23,760 nt of DNA from JAFDWI01 sp964544305 (GCA_964544305.1 CAZJAZ010000044.1:1-23760); one strand, 5' to 3'. Positions 6,714 through 15,998 are shown, counted from the first letter of the stretch. Numbers and translations are program-made. Notes: generated from the sequence alone by a model not told the origin.

Positions 6714-7703
6714 GTGTCCGACAACGCCGTTCGTATCGCCGTCACTGGAGCCGCCGGAAACATTGGTTACGCCTTGTTGTTTCGACTTGCGAGCGGGGCG
6801 GTGACCGGACCGGACACGCCCGTTGACCTTTCGCTCCTAGAGATCACCCCGGCACTTGGCGCACTTGAAGGTGTTGCCATGGAACTTGACGACTGTGCGT
6901 TCCCACTATTGCGAAGCGTTGACCGGACCGATGATGCAAACAAGGCGTTTGACGGTGCCGACATCGTGTTTCTTGTCGGTTCACGCCCACGAACGAAGGG
7001 CATGGAACGCGGGGATCTCCTTGAAGCAAACGGCGCCATTTTCACCGCGCAAGGCCAAGCCCTCAGTGCGGGTGCAGTGAAAGACGTCAAAGTCTTGGTG
7101 GTCGGGAATCCCGCAAACACCAATGCCCTCATCGCCCAAAACAATGCGCCAAACCTTCCGGCGAGTGCCTTCACGGCGATGACCCGACTCGATCACAACC
7201 GGGCAATCGCGCAACTCGCAGCCAAACTCGGCGTCACCGTGAACGACATCACCAAGATGACCATTTGGGGGAACCACTCGGCGACGCAGTACCCCGACTT
7301 GTTCCACACGCAGGTAAACAGCAAGATTGCCGCTGACGCAGTCGGGGACCAAAACTGGATTGAAAACGACTTCATTCCGACCGTGCAAAAGCGTGGTGCG
7401 GCGATCATCGAAGCCCGTGGCGCCTCGTCGGCTGCGAGCGCGGCAAACGCGGCCATTGATCACATGCACGACTGGGTACAAGGCACGGCCGGCAACGACT
7501 GGGTATCGGTTGGCCTCGTCTCGGACGGCTCATATGGCGTACCCGAAGGCCTTATGGCGTCATTCCCGTGCACCGCAGCCAATGGTGCATGGTCGATTGT
7601 GCAGGACCTCGACATTGACGCTTTCAGTCGAGCCAAGATCGACGCATCCGTTGCCGAACTCGCCGAAGAACGTGACGCAGTCCGCGAACTTGGTCTGATC
7701 TAA
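6714..7703 (+). CDS. mdh: Malate dehydrogenase
   Basis: A full-length 329-residue NAD-dependent malate dehydrogenase of the cytosolic/actinobacterial type, interconverting malate and oxaloacetate in the TCA cycle. Visible features are the Rossmann loop VTGAAGNIGY (10-19), the substrate-binding SRPRTKGMERGDLL loop with Arg91/Arg93, NPANTN (132-137), TRLDHNR (157-163) and the catalytic His188 in WGNHSATQYPD. The GTG start at 6714 follows AGGAG with 8 bases spacing. The gene stands alone, with a divergent DUF3293 operon upstream and a convergent VanZ gene 6 bp downstream. Malyl-CoA-metabolising enzymes lie about 9 kb away; malate could be a shared metabolite, but no operon links them. Confidence 0.97.
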   Translation: MSDNAVRIAVTGAAGNIGYALLFRLASGAVTGPDTPVDLSLLEITPALGALEGVAMELDDCAFPLLRSVDRTDDANKAFDGADIVFLVGSRPRTKGMERGDLLEANGAIFTAQGQALSAGAVKDVKVLVVGNPANTNALIAQNNAPNLPASAFTAMTRLDHNRAIAQLAAKLGVTVNDITKMTIWGNHSATQYPDLFHTQVNSKIAADAVGDQNWIENDFIPTVQKRGAAIIEARGASSAASAANAAIDHMHDWVQGTAGNDWVSVGLVSDGSYGVPEGLMASFPCTAANGAWSIVQDLDIDAFSRAKIDASVAELAEERDAVRELGLI

Positions 7704-7709
7704 TCGGGG

Positions 7710-8405
7710 TTAACGTTCGGGATCGTCCCACCCGCGGCGAGCGGCATGGGCGGCAAAGTACTGATTCACCGATTCGGCGAGAAAACCGAGCAGTGTCGTG
7801 TTGGGTTTGTGCACGCCGATTTCGCGGTCGCGTACAACAAACGCGAGAACAGTAAATATCGCAAGCCCGATTGACGCGCCGAGCGTGTTGTCAATGATGT
7901 CGTTCACATCAAACGACCGGTAAACAACTCGTAACAGTACCGAGATAGTGAGCTGAGCAAGCTCAAGCGAAACGGCCCACGCAATGCACCACAACAGGAT
8001 CCGGCGCACACCCAAACGGGGCACAAGCAACCCGAAACCAAACCCAAACGGTATGGTCAATGCGACGTTGGCTATCCGCTGCCACACCACGCCGTTCGCT
8101 CCATATGGGCTGTGGACTTGCATGCCCCAGAACCACGCCCGAGTCAGTGGACGGGTGCCGTCAAAGGCTTGGCTCGACGCATGGATGCCGTGCAGTGGAA
8201 GAAAGACAACGGCCAACAAGCCAACGAGGTAGAGCGCAAAGGCTCCGTGAACCAGCGTGGCCGCACGATTTCGGGTTCGTGCATAAACAAATCGGGACCA
8301 CCAAATGGCTGCCGCCAACAGGCAGGCAACAATGGTGACATCAAGTGCCAGAAGTGCTGGCGATGGATCGTTGATCGGGAGCTTGTCAATGATCGTCGCG
8401 CCCAC
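7710..8405 (-). CDS. VanZ-like membrane protein
   Basis: A 231-residue integral membrane protein with about five hydrophobic helices. The VanZ-like core is visible in NVALTIPFGFGFGLLVPRL, SLELAQ and DVNDIIDNTLGASIG, where the E of SLELAQ and the D of DVNDI are conserved family positions. VanZ itself gives low-level teicoplanin resistance; most relatives have no known role, so no resistance should be assumed. The GTG start at 8405 has only a weak GGA upstream. The gene follows SCP2 by 15 bp on the same strand, so co-transcription is likely. Confidence 0.82.
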   Translation of the reverse strand: MGATIIDKLPINDPSPALLALDVTIVACLLAAAIWWSRFVYARTRNRAATLVHGAFALYLVGLLAVVFLPLHGIHASSQAFDGTRPLTRAWFWGMQVHSPYGANGVVWQRIANVALTIPFGFGFGLLVPRLGVRRILLWCIAWAVSLELAQLTISVLLRVVYRSFDVNDIIDNTLGASIGLAIFTVLAFVVRDREIGVHKPNTTLLGFLAESVNQYFAAHAARRGWDDPER

Positions 8406-8420
8406 GATTCCAACTGTGAT

Positions 8421-8810
8421 TTAGTAGGTGGTTTGTGACCGCACGTCGATGAAGAGATCATCAAGCGCGTCAAACGCGGCAGCGTGTTCCATGAGTTTCG
8501 CGACATCGCCGCCAATGCGCAGTTTGCCCAACATGAAGGCGCTCTGAGCACTCATGCCGCCTGTTGCGACGGCTTTGGCCGTTGCGTAGTCCTGCGTGAA
8601 GGTCACATCAGGTGAGTCGGTCGACCCGCTGTGTGCGTGTGCCAAGCCATGGTCAATTACGACCGTCCACGCAAGATCGCCATTTGGACCTTCAGTGACG
8701 TGTTGCCCAACGGTGAGCGCTAGGTCAGCAGTCGCGCTGGAAAGTTCCGTGCTTGAAGCCAGCGCGTCATCAAGTTGTGCGATCCACTCGTTGGTTCCAA
8801 ATGCGGCCAT
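8421..8810 (-). CDS. SCP2 sterol-carrier-domain protein
   Basis: A 129-residue single-domain protein resembling SCP2-type lipid-binding domains. There is a central LAWTVVIDHG strand pair, PDVTFTQDYATAKAVATGGMSAQSAFMLGKLRIGGD (the most diagnostic segment) and a final helix KLMEHAAAFDAL. Such domains bind acyl-CoAs, sterols or other hydrophobic ligands in the cytosol. The ATG at 8810 lacks a Shine-Dalgarno but has TACGCT 6 bases upstream, so a leaderless mRNA is likely. It lies 21 bp downstream of DedA. Confidence 0.85.
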   Translation of the reverse strand: MAAFGTNEWIAQLDDALASSTELSSATADLALTVGQHVTEGPNGDLAWTVVIDHGLAHAHSGSTDSPDVTFTQDYATAKAVATGGMSAQSAFMLGKLRIGGDVAKLMEHAAAFDALDDLFIDVRSQTTY

Positions 8811-8816
8811 GGTGTA

Positions 8817-8822
8817 AGCGTA
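8817..8822 (-). promoter_or_regulatory. -10 box of a probable leaderless promoter (SCP2-VanZ)
   Basis: TACGCT on the minus strand, 6 bases (TACACC) from the ATG at 8810. It lies in the 21-bp gap after DedA, so SCP2-VanZ may have a promoter of its own. Confidence 0.5.
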
Positions 8823-8831
8823 GCGGTGGGC

Positions 8832-9554
8832 TCAAGCTTCAGAATCAGTTGCGCCAACCGACTCTGCCGCCGATGACGATTCAGTAGCACGCGCTTTGCG
8901 GTGACGGAGAAACTCAATGACCATGGGTGAGATCGAAATGGCAACGATCACCACGATGGCGTATTCGATATTGTCACGAATGACAGCGATTTGGCCCAAG
9001 AAATGGCCGAGTGTCGTTATGCCAACCGCCCAGCACAGGGCGCCGAGCAGGTTCCAGCGCACGAAGGTGCGGTAGTCCATGTCTGCGACACCGGCGATGA
9101 TCGGGGTGAACGTTCGCACGATTGGTACAAAGCGTGCCAAGAAGATTGACTTTGGCCCGTGCTTTTCAAAGAACTCGTGCGCTTTGGTGACGTTGTCTTG
9201 TTTGAACAAGCGCGAATTAGGTCGGTTGAAAATTGCGGGGCCAACTTTACGCCCAAACAAGAAACCCACTTGGTCACCGACTGCCGCCGCAACAAATACC
9301 AGCACCAGCACGATTGGAAGTGGTGGAAGATTGCCCGCGAATTGTCCAAATATGTCGGAGTCTTTGGCCGCAGACGACGTCAAGAATCCGGTGACAAACA
9401 GCAGTGAATCGCCGGGTAGGAAGAATCCGATGAGCAGGCCGGTCTCGGCGAAGACGATCGCGACGACCACCCAGATGGCTGCGGATCCAGCAAGGTCAAA
9501 CCAGAATTCTGGTTCAAGAAAGCGTGGCCCGAGAGCCAAGAGGGTACTGAGCAT
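8832..9554 (-). CDS. DedA-family membrane protein
   Basis: A 240-residue polytopic DedA (SNARE-associated/VTT fold) protein. Conserved elements are FAETGLLIGFFLPGDSLLF (35-53) with Glu37 and the PGDS turn, GDQVGFLFGRK (93-103) with Asp94, and the RFVPIVRTFTPIIAG amphipathic segment with Arg141 and Arg147. DedA proteins take part in membrane lipid homeostasis and undecaprenyl-phosphate or phospholipid translocation. The C-terminal about 30 residues are a Ser/Ala/Glu-rich cytoplasmic tail. ATG 9554 has TAGGCT 6 bases upstream and no Shine-Dalgarno. Confidence 0.93.
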   Translation of the reverse strand: MLSTLLALGPRFLEPEFWFDLAGSAAIWVVVAIVFAETGLLIGFFLPGDSLLFVTGFLTSSAAKDSDIFGQFAGNLPPLPIVLVLVFVAAAVGDQVGFLFGRKVGPAIFNRPNSRLFKQDNVTKAHEFFEKHGPKSIFLARFVPIVRTFTPIIAGVADMDYRTFVRWNLLGALCWAVGITTLGHFLGQIAVIRDNIEYAIVVIVAISISPMVIEFLRHRKARATESSSAAESVGATDSEA

Positions 9555-9560
9555 CGTGGC

Positions 9561-9566
9561 AGCCTA
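9561..9566 (-). promoter_or_regulatory. -10 box of a probable leaderless promoter (DedA)
   Basis: TAGGCT on the minus strand followed by 6 bases (GCCACG) and the ATG at 9554. This suggests DedA is transcribed separately from the upstream pyrophosphatase. Confidence 0.5.
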
Positions 9567-9596
9567 ACGGTTGCTGGTCGGGCGACCGATTCGAGT

Positions 9597-9613
9597 CACC
9601 TTCACCAAAGGTG
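9597..9613 (-). terminator. Small hairpin after the pyrophosphatase gene
   Basis: CACCTT (9597-9602) pairs with AAGGTG (9608-9613) over 6 bp with a 5-nt loop, 6 bases beyond the minus-strand stop of the pyrophosphatase. There is no U-run, so it is at most a weak terminator. Confidence 0.3.
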
Positions 9614-9619
9614 TCGCTG

Positions 9620-12160
9620 TTACTGGCCGGGAGGGTTTTGTTGGCCCGGTGTCAGCGATGAACGGACTTCTTGGAGGCGCACCTTCAAGTCGTGGTCGCC
9701 ATGGCCCAAGTCTCCAAGCCACATTTCAACCGCTTGCAACAAGATCGTGTCCCGATCGCCGGCCATCACGGCAGCTGCCTGTGCGGCGTCAACTTCAACG
9801 GCGGCGGCCGCTTCACCGGCCGATTCGAGTTCAAGTGCTGAGCCTTGACGCTTCGAGTAGACAATGAACCCAACGACGATGGCAAGTGCGACAAGTGCGA
9901 TCAGGATGCCCGCTGGCTTCATCGAGTCTTGGAGATGTGCGAGCTTGTCGGTGTTGGACACCTTGATCACCGCAGGCAGAATCAGCAGCGCCACAAGGTT
10001 CATCACCTTGATCAGCGGGTTGAGCGCCGGACCGGCAGTGTCTTTGAACGGGTCACCAACGGTGTCCCCAACCACAGCAGCTTTGTGGGCTTCTGAGCCT
10101 TTCCCGCCCTCGTTGCCATCTTCGATGTACTTCTTGGCGTTATCCCACGCGCCACCGGCGTTGTTGAGGAAGTTCGCCATCAGCAGCCCGGTGATGATCG
10201 CTGCGGCCAAGAAACCACCAAGGGCGATCGGACCAAGCCCGAAACCAACCACGGCAGGCATCAAGACAGCGATGATCGCCGGGGTTGCGAGCTCACGCAG
10301 CGCAGCCGACGTACAAATGTCAACAACCGGGCCGTGGTCAGCTTTGCGCTTTCCGGCCATGATCTGACCATCGGCGAACTGGCTGCGGACTTCTTGCACG
10401 ACGGTTCCCGCGGTACGAGATACGGCACGAATCGCAAGTGACGAGAAGATGAATGCAATCGATCCACCGATCAGAGCACCGATAAACACCCGAGGATCCG
10501 CGATGTTGATCGGGAACGACGAGTTCCCAACGAACTCGGTGCCTTTGGCAACTTCGGAGATGATCGTTTCTCCATATGATGCGAACAGAGCAACAGCGGC
10601 AATAACCGCGGAACCGATCGCGAAACCCTTGGTGACAGCCTTGGTGGTGTTGCCCACGGCGTCTAGGCCGACCATGATCGTTTCGGCTTCACCGTCAAAG
10701 TTGCCGGACATTTCGGCGATACCGGCTGCATTGTCCGCAACCGGACCGAAGGTGTCTTCGGCCACGATGATGCCGGTGGTGGCGAGCATGCCAATACCCG
10801 ACAAGGCAACGAGGTAGGTCGAGAAGCGGAAGTTGCCACCGCCAAGAGCGACGGCACCACCGATTGCGCCAGCGATTGCGACGAGCGACCAAACCGATGA
10901 TTCGAGACCACCAGCAAGACCTTCGAGCACGGTTGTTGCCGGGCCCGTGCGAGTCGAGCGGGCAATGTCACGAACCGGCTTGTATTCGGTTGCGGTGTAG
11001 TAGGCAGTGATTTTCGAAACAACGAAACCAAGCGCCACACCGAGCACAACCGCACCGAACATGCGGGCACCAGGCTGACCAATGGCAGATCCGGCCGGGT
11101 TGCCGACGTACACGAATGCGAGAATCGCGGCACCAACAATCGCGATGACCTGGGCGACACCTACGCCACGGTTGATGACTTTGAGCGCATCAGATTCGCC
11201 CGGGCGGGCTTTCACCGCGTAGATGCCCACGATCGAGCCGAGCACGCCGATGGCCATCATGGCGATCGGGAAGACCAAGCCACGACCAGCGACGTCGGCA
11301 CCGAGTCCGAGGCCGCCTGCACTAAATGCTGACACACCAAGAATGATGGACGCCACCAGGGTCACACCGTATGACTCGAACAGGTCAGCGGCCATCCCGG
11401 CGCAGTCACCCACGTTGTCACCGACGTTGTCGGCAATGGTTGCCGGGTTGCGCGGGTCGTCCTCGGGGATTCCGGCTTCAACTTTTCCGACCAGGTCGGC
11501 GCCCACGTCAGCGGCTTTGGTAAAGATGCCGCCGCCAACGCGCAGGAACAGTGCGAGCAGTGATCCACCGAAACCGAAACCGACGAGCATCGCCGACGAT
11601 GTGTTTTGGAAGATCAAAATGATGAGCGTCGCGCCGAGCAGTCCGAGACCTGCGGTTGCGAGTCCTGCCACACCACCGGTGCGAAACGCAATTTGCATGG
11701 CTTTCGGGAAGTCTTTTTGCACCGCGGCGTTCGTCGTGCGCACGTTTCCCTTGGTGGCGAGCCACATGCCCAGGAAACCGATTGAGGCAGAGAACGTGCC
11801 CCCGATGAGGAAACAAAGCGTACGGAACAAGCCTGACGGAGCAAACGCCAAAGCGACCTCACCAGAAGGCTTCACCAGCTTCGACGCGGTCAAGAACACG
11901 ACGATCGCAAGGGGCACGACGATGAAACCGATGGTGCGGAACTGGCGCTTGATGTACGCCATGGCACCTTCGTGAATATTGTCGGCGATCTCGACCTGCC
12001 CACCGGTTCCCGGATCAGATCCAAGAACGTCTTTCATGAGCACAAACGCGACGGCAAGCGAGATCAACGCGACGACAAGTGAGACGATGAGGAGCGCGGT
12101 GTCACGGCTGCCCAGATCGAAGACCTGGTAGCCACCTTCCGCAGCAAGCAGTTGGGGCAT
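9620..12160 (-). CDS. hppA: Membrane-bound K+-independent proton-pumping pyrophosphatase
   Basis: From ATG 12160 (AAGGAA about 7 bases upstream) the product is 846 residues, an integral membrane PPase that couples PPi hydrolysis to proton export. Signature motifs are DVGADLVGKVE (218-228), the Asp-rich DNVGDNVGDC (244-253), and VVGDTVGDPFKDTAGPALNP in the last third. The segment GNTTKAVTKG carries Lys507 and Thr510, the residues that in this family mark K+-independent H+-pumps; K+-dependent forms have Ala at the Lys position. Beyond the last membrane helix there is an unusual tail of about 78 residues (769-846), Ala/Glu-rich then with an amphipathic stretch around LLQAVEMWLGDLG. Most homologues end near 680-780 residues. 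Confidence 0.95.
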   Translation of the reverse strand: MPQLLAAEGGYQVFDLGSRDTALLIVSLVVALISLAVAFVLMKDVLGSDPGTGGQVEIADNIHEGAMAYIKRQFRTIGFIVVPLAIVVFLTASKLVKPSGEVALAFAPSGLFRTLCFLIGGTFSASIGFLGMWLATKGNVRTTNAAVQKDFPKAMQIAFRTGGVAGLATAGLGLLGATLIILIFQNTSSAMLVGFGFGGSLLALFLRVGGGIFTKAADVGADLVGKVEAGIPEDDPRNPATIADNVGDNVGDCAGMAADLFESYGVTLVASIILGVSAFSAGGLGLGADVAGRGLVFPIAMMAIGVLGSIVGIYAVKARPGESDALKVINRGVGVAQVIAIVGAAILAFVYVGNPAGSAIGQPGARMFGAVVLGVALGFVVSKITAYYTATEYKPVRDIARSTRTGPATTVLEGLAGGLESSVWSLVAIAGAIGGAVALGGGNFRFSTYLVALSGIGMLATTGIIVAEDTFGPVADNAAGIAEMSGNFDGEAETIMVGLDAVGNTTKAVTKGFAIGSAVIAAVALFASYGETIISEVAKGTEFVGNSSFPINIADPRVFIGALIGGSIAFIFSSLAIRAVSRTAGTVVQEVRSQFADGQIMAGKRKADHGPVVDICTSAALRELATPAIIAVLMPAVVGFGLGPIALGGFLAAAIITGLLMANFLNNAGGAWDNAKKYIEDGNEGGKGSEAHKAAVVGDTVGDPFKDTAGPALNPLIKVMNLVALLILPAVIKVSNTDKLAHLQDSMKPAGILIALVALAIVVGFIVYSKRQGSALELESAGEAAAAVEVDAAQAAAVMAGDRDTILLQAVEMWLGDLGHGDHDLKVRLQEVRSSLTPGQQNPPGQ

Positions 12161-12383
12161 GGAAGATTCCTTCAACGGCTCCCGGATAGAACCGGGGTCG
12201 GGTGGGATAGGTGGGAGCGGATGCCAGCAAAAACTGGTCCGCAGACCCGCTCTTGGCTACTACGTGGAGCACTCGTCGAGCAACCTGAGATAAACGAGCG
12301 CGTCAAGCTGGTAGCCCAAAGAAGCGATTACCGTGTGAAAATTTGGTTCGCCAATTGGAGCCGTGCACCGTGCGTTGGCGTTC

Positions 12384-12389
12384 TACACT
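12384..12389 (+). promoter_or_regulatory. -10 box of a probable leaderless promoter (cyclase gene)
   Basis: TACACT is followed by 6 bases (CGGTCC) and GTG at 12396. The 235-bp gap 12161-12395 separates this gene from the divergent pyrophosphatase and should hold both promoters. A minus-strand TTGACG (12306-12301) is a possible -35 for the pyrophosphatase, without a convincing -10. Confidence 0.5.
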
Positions 12390-12395
12390 CGGTCC

Positions 12396-15300
12396 GTGCA
12401 ATGTGTGGCGTGTGGCGAACTGATCCCAGAAGGGTCACGGTTTTGCCCATCGTGCGGGGCAAAAGTCGCTGGTCACAGCGAAGAACGCCGCGTGGTTACC
12501 GTGCTCTTTGCGGATCTTGTGGGTTTCACGTCGCTCTCTGAACGGCGAGACCCAGAACAGGTCAAACATCTTGTTGACCGGTGCTTTCAATTACTTACCG
12601 CAGAGGTTGTCAGCTTTGGTGGGCGAGTCGACAAAATTATCGGTGACGCAATTTTGGCTCTGTTTGGTGCGCCGGTCGCACACGAAGACGACGCCGAACG
12701 TGCGGTACGCACCGCGTTACGCATGCAAGAAGTAATCAACGAACGAACAGATGAATTCGATGGGATCATTCGCTTGCGTGTTGGCGTGAACACCGGTGAA
12801 GTACTCGTTGGGGCGCTTGCCGCGGGCGGTGACTACACAGCCATGGGTGACGTCGTCAATACAGCAAGCCGCTTGCAAACGTCAGCAAATCCGGGCGAAG
12901 TCTTGGTTGGGGCTACCACGTTTGGGGCAACGTCGCGCGTGATCTCCTATGAAGAGCGAGGCGTGGTTCCCACAAAGGGACGCGACGAACCGGTTTCGGC
13001 CTGGTGTGCACTCTCGGCGGTGACTTCCCCAGGTGATCGACCAAATCGTAATTCCGGGCCGCTCGTTGGTCGCGACGCTGAAGTAGGCACTCTGTCCAAT
13101 GTTGCCGCCACTGCGCTTGCCAACGAACGGGCATCACTTCTCGTACTTCTTGGCGATGCAGGCATGGGCAAATCTCGTATTGCGGCAGAAACGACCGGCC
13201 AATTGGCGGCTGGACAACAAGCAATGGTGTTGCAGGGTCGTTGTCTGCCCTATGGGGAAGTGAACGCGTGGTGGCCTATTGCCGATGTCGTGCGAGGGGT
13301 GCTTGCTGTAGATGTCGGAGAAGCGGTCGACAACATGCGGCCCGCATTGCGAGCGCTGGTATCAGATGCGAGCGTGGGTGAGCGTTCGGCGAACGAGGTC
13401 ACCCGGATTGTTGCGGGTTTACTCGGCCTCTTCGGTGCCACGAGCACATTCGACGATGTTGATCCAGAACATGTCCGAGAAGAGATCGTTCGAAGTTTTG
13501 TTGCCCTTATTGACGATCTGACAACCAAACACCCGGTGGTGCTTTGGCTTTCCGATCTGCACTGGGCAGATCCTGTCGTCAATGGTCTCGTTGAGCGATT
13601 ACTCACCGATCTTGCGCGACGGCCACTTGTTGTTGTTGCGACCGCACGACGTTCGCTCCTTGCACGTTGGTCGCCACCGGTGGGCCGCTTTGACACGTTT
13701 GCGCTCAATCTGGAAGCACTCGATGTGGCGTCGGTTGACGAGCTCATTGACCAGCTTGTGGCCGAGAGCGGTCGTCCACGGCTGAGTCCTGCCACCAAGG
13801 CAGTCCTGCGTGAACGCAGCGGTGGGAATCCATTGTTTCTGGTTGAACTGCTGTCGCTCGTGCAGGAACAATCTTCGAGCACACTCGATGTGGACGCGTC
13901 GCTTGTCGCATTGCCCGATACTTTGCGTGGCCTCATTGCAGCCCGACTCGACAACCTTGGCGTCGACGAACGCGCGGTCATCGACGATGCATCGGTGCTG
14001 GGGCGTCGAGGCAAAGTTGTGCATTTGGCTGACATGGTGCGAGAGACCCGTGGCATGGATGACCTTTCCCACCCGCTGGCGTCACTCGTCGGGCGTGACC
14101 TCATCCGAACAGATGGCGAGAACTGGGAGTTCACGTCTGATCTGACCCGCGAGGTCGCCTATGGCATGCTCACCAAATCTGATCGGGCGCGGCGGCACCT
14201 TGGCGTGGCACGGTGGATTGAACAATTTCGAGAGGGCGATATCACCGATGCGATCGCAGACGTGCTCGCCCATCATTACGGGCAAGCGGCTGAATTGTTA
14301 AGCGACCTTGGGACGATTGAGTCGCTTTCGGCGGCGGCGCACGCACGTGGGTTGTTTTGGCTCGACCAAGTCAGTGCCCGAGATGCGCGACTCCGACTGT
14401 TTCCTAATGTTGAACGGTTGTGTACCCAAGCGATTGCACTTGCGGGAACACAAGATCCGGTGACTCACTTAAGGTTTCTGGTTCGACGTGCCCAGAATCG
14501 GGCAATGGTTCGCAACGCTCAGGGAGCAATGGACGACATTGTTGTGGCCCGTGCGATAGCTAGCAGCGTTGGGGATGAGAATGGGTTGGCGGAACTTGCG
14601 CTCGTCGAAGGTGAACTTGCCCAGCAACGCGGCGACCTTGATTTGGCACGATCAATTTTCTCTGAAGCGGCCGAGCGCTTCCGCGTACAAAGTAACGATG
14701 AACGACGCGGTGAAGCGCTTCGTTCGTTGGCGATGGCAGAACTCTTTGCGGGGCGAATCGTCCAAGCCGAGCAAGCCGCAACGCAAGCTTTCGAGCTTTA
14801 CCGTTCGATTGGTCGGCGCAATGGTGAGGCGTGGGCGTTGCAAAGTCTGGCGTGGATTTCGTTCGCGAAAGGCGACATTGAGCAGGCCGAAACTTTCATC
14901 AGTGACTCACTCAAGAAGTTTGATGAGACGGGGGAAGCAGCGGGTTTGTCGTGGGCCCGCGGGTTGCAGGGATTCGTTCGGTTAGCGGAAGGAAACTTTG
15001 TCGCTGCCGAAGCGCTGCAGCAGTCGGTGCTTGCCACGGTGCAAGCAAATGGTGACCGGTGGGCGAGTGCCATGATGCTGTTGTTGGCGTCGGTTATCAA
15101 ATTGTGGACGGGCCGCACGGCAGATGGCGTCGACGATGCGAAACAAGGTCTTGAGATTTTTCGGGCGGTTCATGATCGTTTCGGCCAGGTCCGTGTTGTG
15201 TGGCCTCTTGCCCGAGGTCTGGCGATGCGAGGCGAAATCGATGCGGCTCGGGGGGTACTCGCTGAAGTCGGTCATTCGGGTCAAGATGAGCACGTTGCGG

Positions 15301-15998
15301 GTGAATTAGCGGACGACCATTTCATTCTTGCGGTGGCACGAGCGACCGTTGATATTCACGCGGGGAATCCTGAAACGGTACTAACGCTATTCGCACGTTT
15401 GTCTGATGAAATGGGGTTGCACGGTGTTGCAACGATTCTGACTGATCCCAATGACGACGAATTTGAAGTTGACTGGGTTGCACCCGCGTTGCAAGCAGGG
15501 GCTGGCATTGATTTGTTAACGGTGATCGCAACGGCCCTCATGCAAACAAACCGGCCGAAAGGGGCCGAGAGGATTCTTCTTGCTACCGAAACTGCGCTGG
15601 GGGAGGCCGGGCATCTCGCTCCGTTGCATTGTGCGTTGGCGATGGCCGCCTCGATTCGCGGTCGTATTGATGAGGTGGAACGAAAGGTGGCGTTGGTGCG
15701 CGCCGATGATCGAGCAACCTATTTGGATCGCTCGTTTGCGTTGATGGCTTGTGGATTGGGGCGTGCTGCTGCTGGCGATGACGGGGCACGTCAAGCCTTT
15801 GGCGAAGCACGCATGGTTGTTGATGGGACGGGTGATCTGTTGACCCAGGCAATCGTTCGAGTAGCGCAGGCCCGCGCAATGCTTGCGACTGGAGATTCGA
15901 GTGCGCAGGAACGACTTGACGAGACGCTCATCCGCCTGAGGGAAATGGGAACCGATGCACACGGTTGGGTGACCGTGTTCGAACAGTGTCTTGCATAA
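12396..15998 (+). CDS. Zinc-ribbon adenylate cyclase fused to AAA/STAND ATPase and TPR-like repeats
   Basis: A 1200-residue cytosolic signalling protein. Residues 3-20 form a zinc ribbon (Cys3, Cys6, Cys17, Cys20). Residues 31-205 are a class III nucleotidyl cyclase: metal-binding Asp40 (FADLVGFT) and Asp84 (KIIGDA), Lys80 and Thr148 at the base-specifying positions (an adenylate-cyclase combination), and Asn155/Arg159 in GDVVNTASRL as transition-state residues. A P-loop ATPase follows, with Walker A GDAGMGKS (253-260) and Walker B VLWLSDL (382-388). The rest is helical with TPR-like repeats and no C-terminal LuxR HTH. Catalysis of cAMP synthesis is therefore plausible, gated by ATP binding and TPR ligands. 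The frame opens at GTG 12363, but GTG 12396 has TACACT 6 bases upstream and gives the usual zinc-ribbon N-terminus. Confidence 0.92.
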   Translation: MQCVACGELIPEGSRFCPSCGAKVAGHSEERRVVTVLFADLVGFTSLSERRDPEQVKHLVDRCFQLLTAEVVSFGGRVDKIIGDAILALFGAPVAHEDDAERAVRTALRMQEVINERTDEFDGIIRLRVGVNTGEVLVGALAAGGDYTAMGDVVNTASRLQTSANPGEVLVGATTFGATSRVISYEERGVVPTKGRDEPVSAWCALSAVTSPGDRPNRNSGPLVGRDAEVGTLSNVAATALANERASLLVLLGDAGMGKSRIAAETTGQLAAGQQAMVLQGRCLPYGEVNAWWPIADVVRGVLAVDVGEAVDNMRPALRALVSDASVGERSANEVTRIVAGLLGLFGATSTFDDVDPEHVREEIVRSFVALIDDLTTKHPVVLWLSDLHWADPVVNGLVERLLTDLARRPLVVVATARRSLLARWSPPVGRFDTFALNLEALDVASVDELIDQLVAESGRPRLSPATKAVLRERSGGNPLFLVELLSLVQEQSSSTLDVDASLVALPDTLRGLIAARLDNLGVDERAVIDDASVLGRRGKVVHLADMVRETRGMDDLSHPLASLVGRDLIRTDGENWEFTSDLTREVAYGMLTKSDRARRHLGVARWIEQFREGDITDAIADVLAHHYGQAAELLSDLGTIESLSAAAHARGLFWLDQVSARDARLRLFPNVERLCTQAIALAGTQDPVTHLRFLVRRAQNRAMVRNAQGAMDDIVVARAIASSVGDENGLAELALVEGELAQQRGDLDLARSIFSEAAERFRVQSNDERRGEALRSLAMAELFAGRIVQAEQAATQAFELYRSIGRRNGEAWALQSLAWISFAKGDIEQAETFISDSLKKFDETGEAAGLSWARGLQGFVRLAEGNFVAAEALQQSVLATVQANGDRWASAMMLLLASVIKLWTGRTADGVDDAKQGLEIFRAVHDRFGQVRVVWPLARGLAMRGEIDAARGVLAEVGHSGQDEHVAGELADDHFILAVARATVDIHAGNPETVLTLFARLSDEMGLHGVATILTDPNDDEFEVDWVAPALQAGAGIDLLTVIATALMQTNRPKGAERILLATETALGEAGHLAPLHCALAMAASIRGRIDEVERKVALVRADDRATYLDRSFALMACGLGRAAAGDDGARQAFGEARMVVDGTGDLLTQAIVRVAQARAMLATGDSSAQERLDETLIRLREMGTDAHGWVTVFEQCLA

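Noticed and set aside
7710..8405. Glycopeptide resistance from the VanZ-like gene
   Set aside because: VanZ-like proteins are widespread, and no vanRSHAX genes accompany it.
9864..12175. Long plus-strand open frames opposite the pyrophosphatase gene (for example 11223-11975 and 10449-10817)
   Set aside because: They are antisense shadows of a strongly conserved coding sequence, with Pro/Ser/Thr-rich translations and no family resemblance.
1193..12392. Shared GCGTTCTACACT at 1193 and 12378
   Set aside because: Exact 12-mer pairs are common by chance at this length; the copy near 1193 is inside the BrkB remnant with no promoter context.
13250..14134. 294-codon minus-strand frame inside the cyclase gene
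   Set aside because: Ser/Arg/Thr-rich translation antisense to well-conserved ATPase motifs; no credible start or domain.
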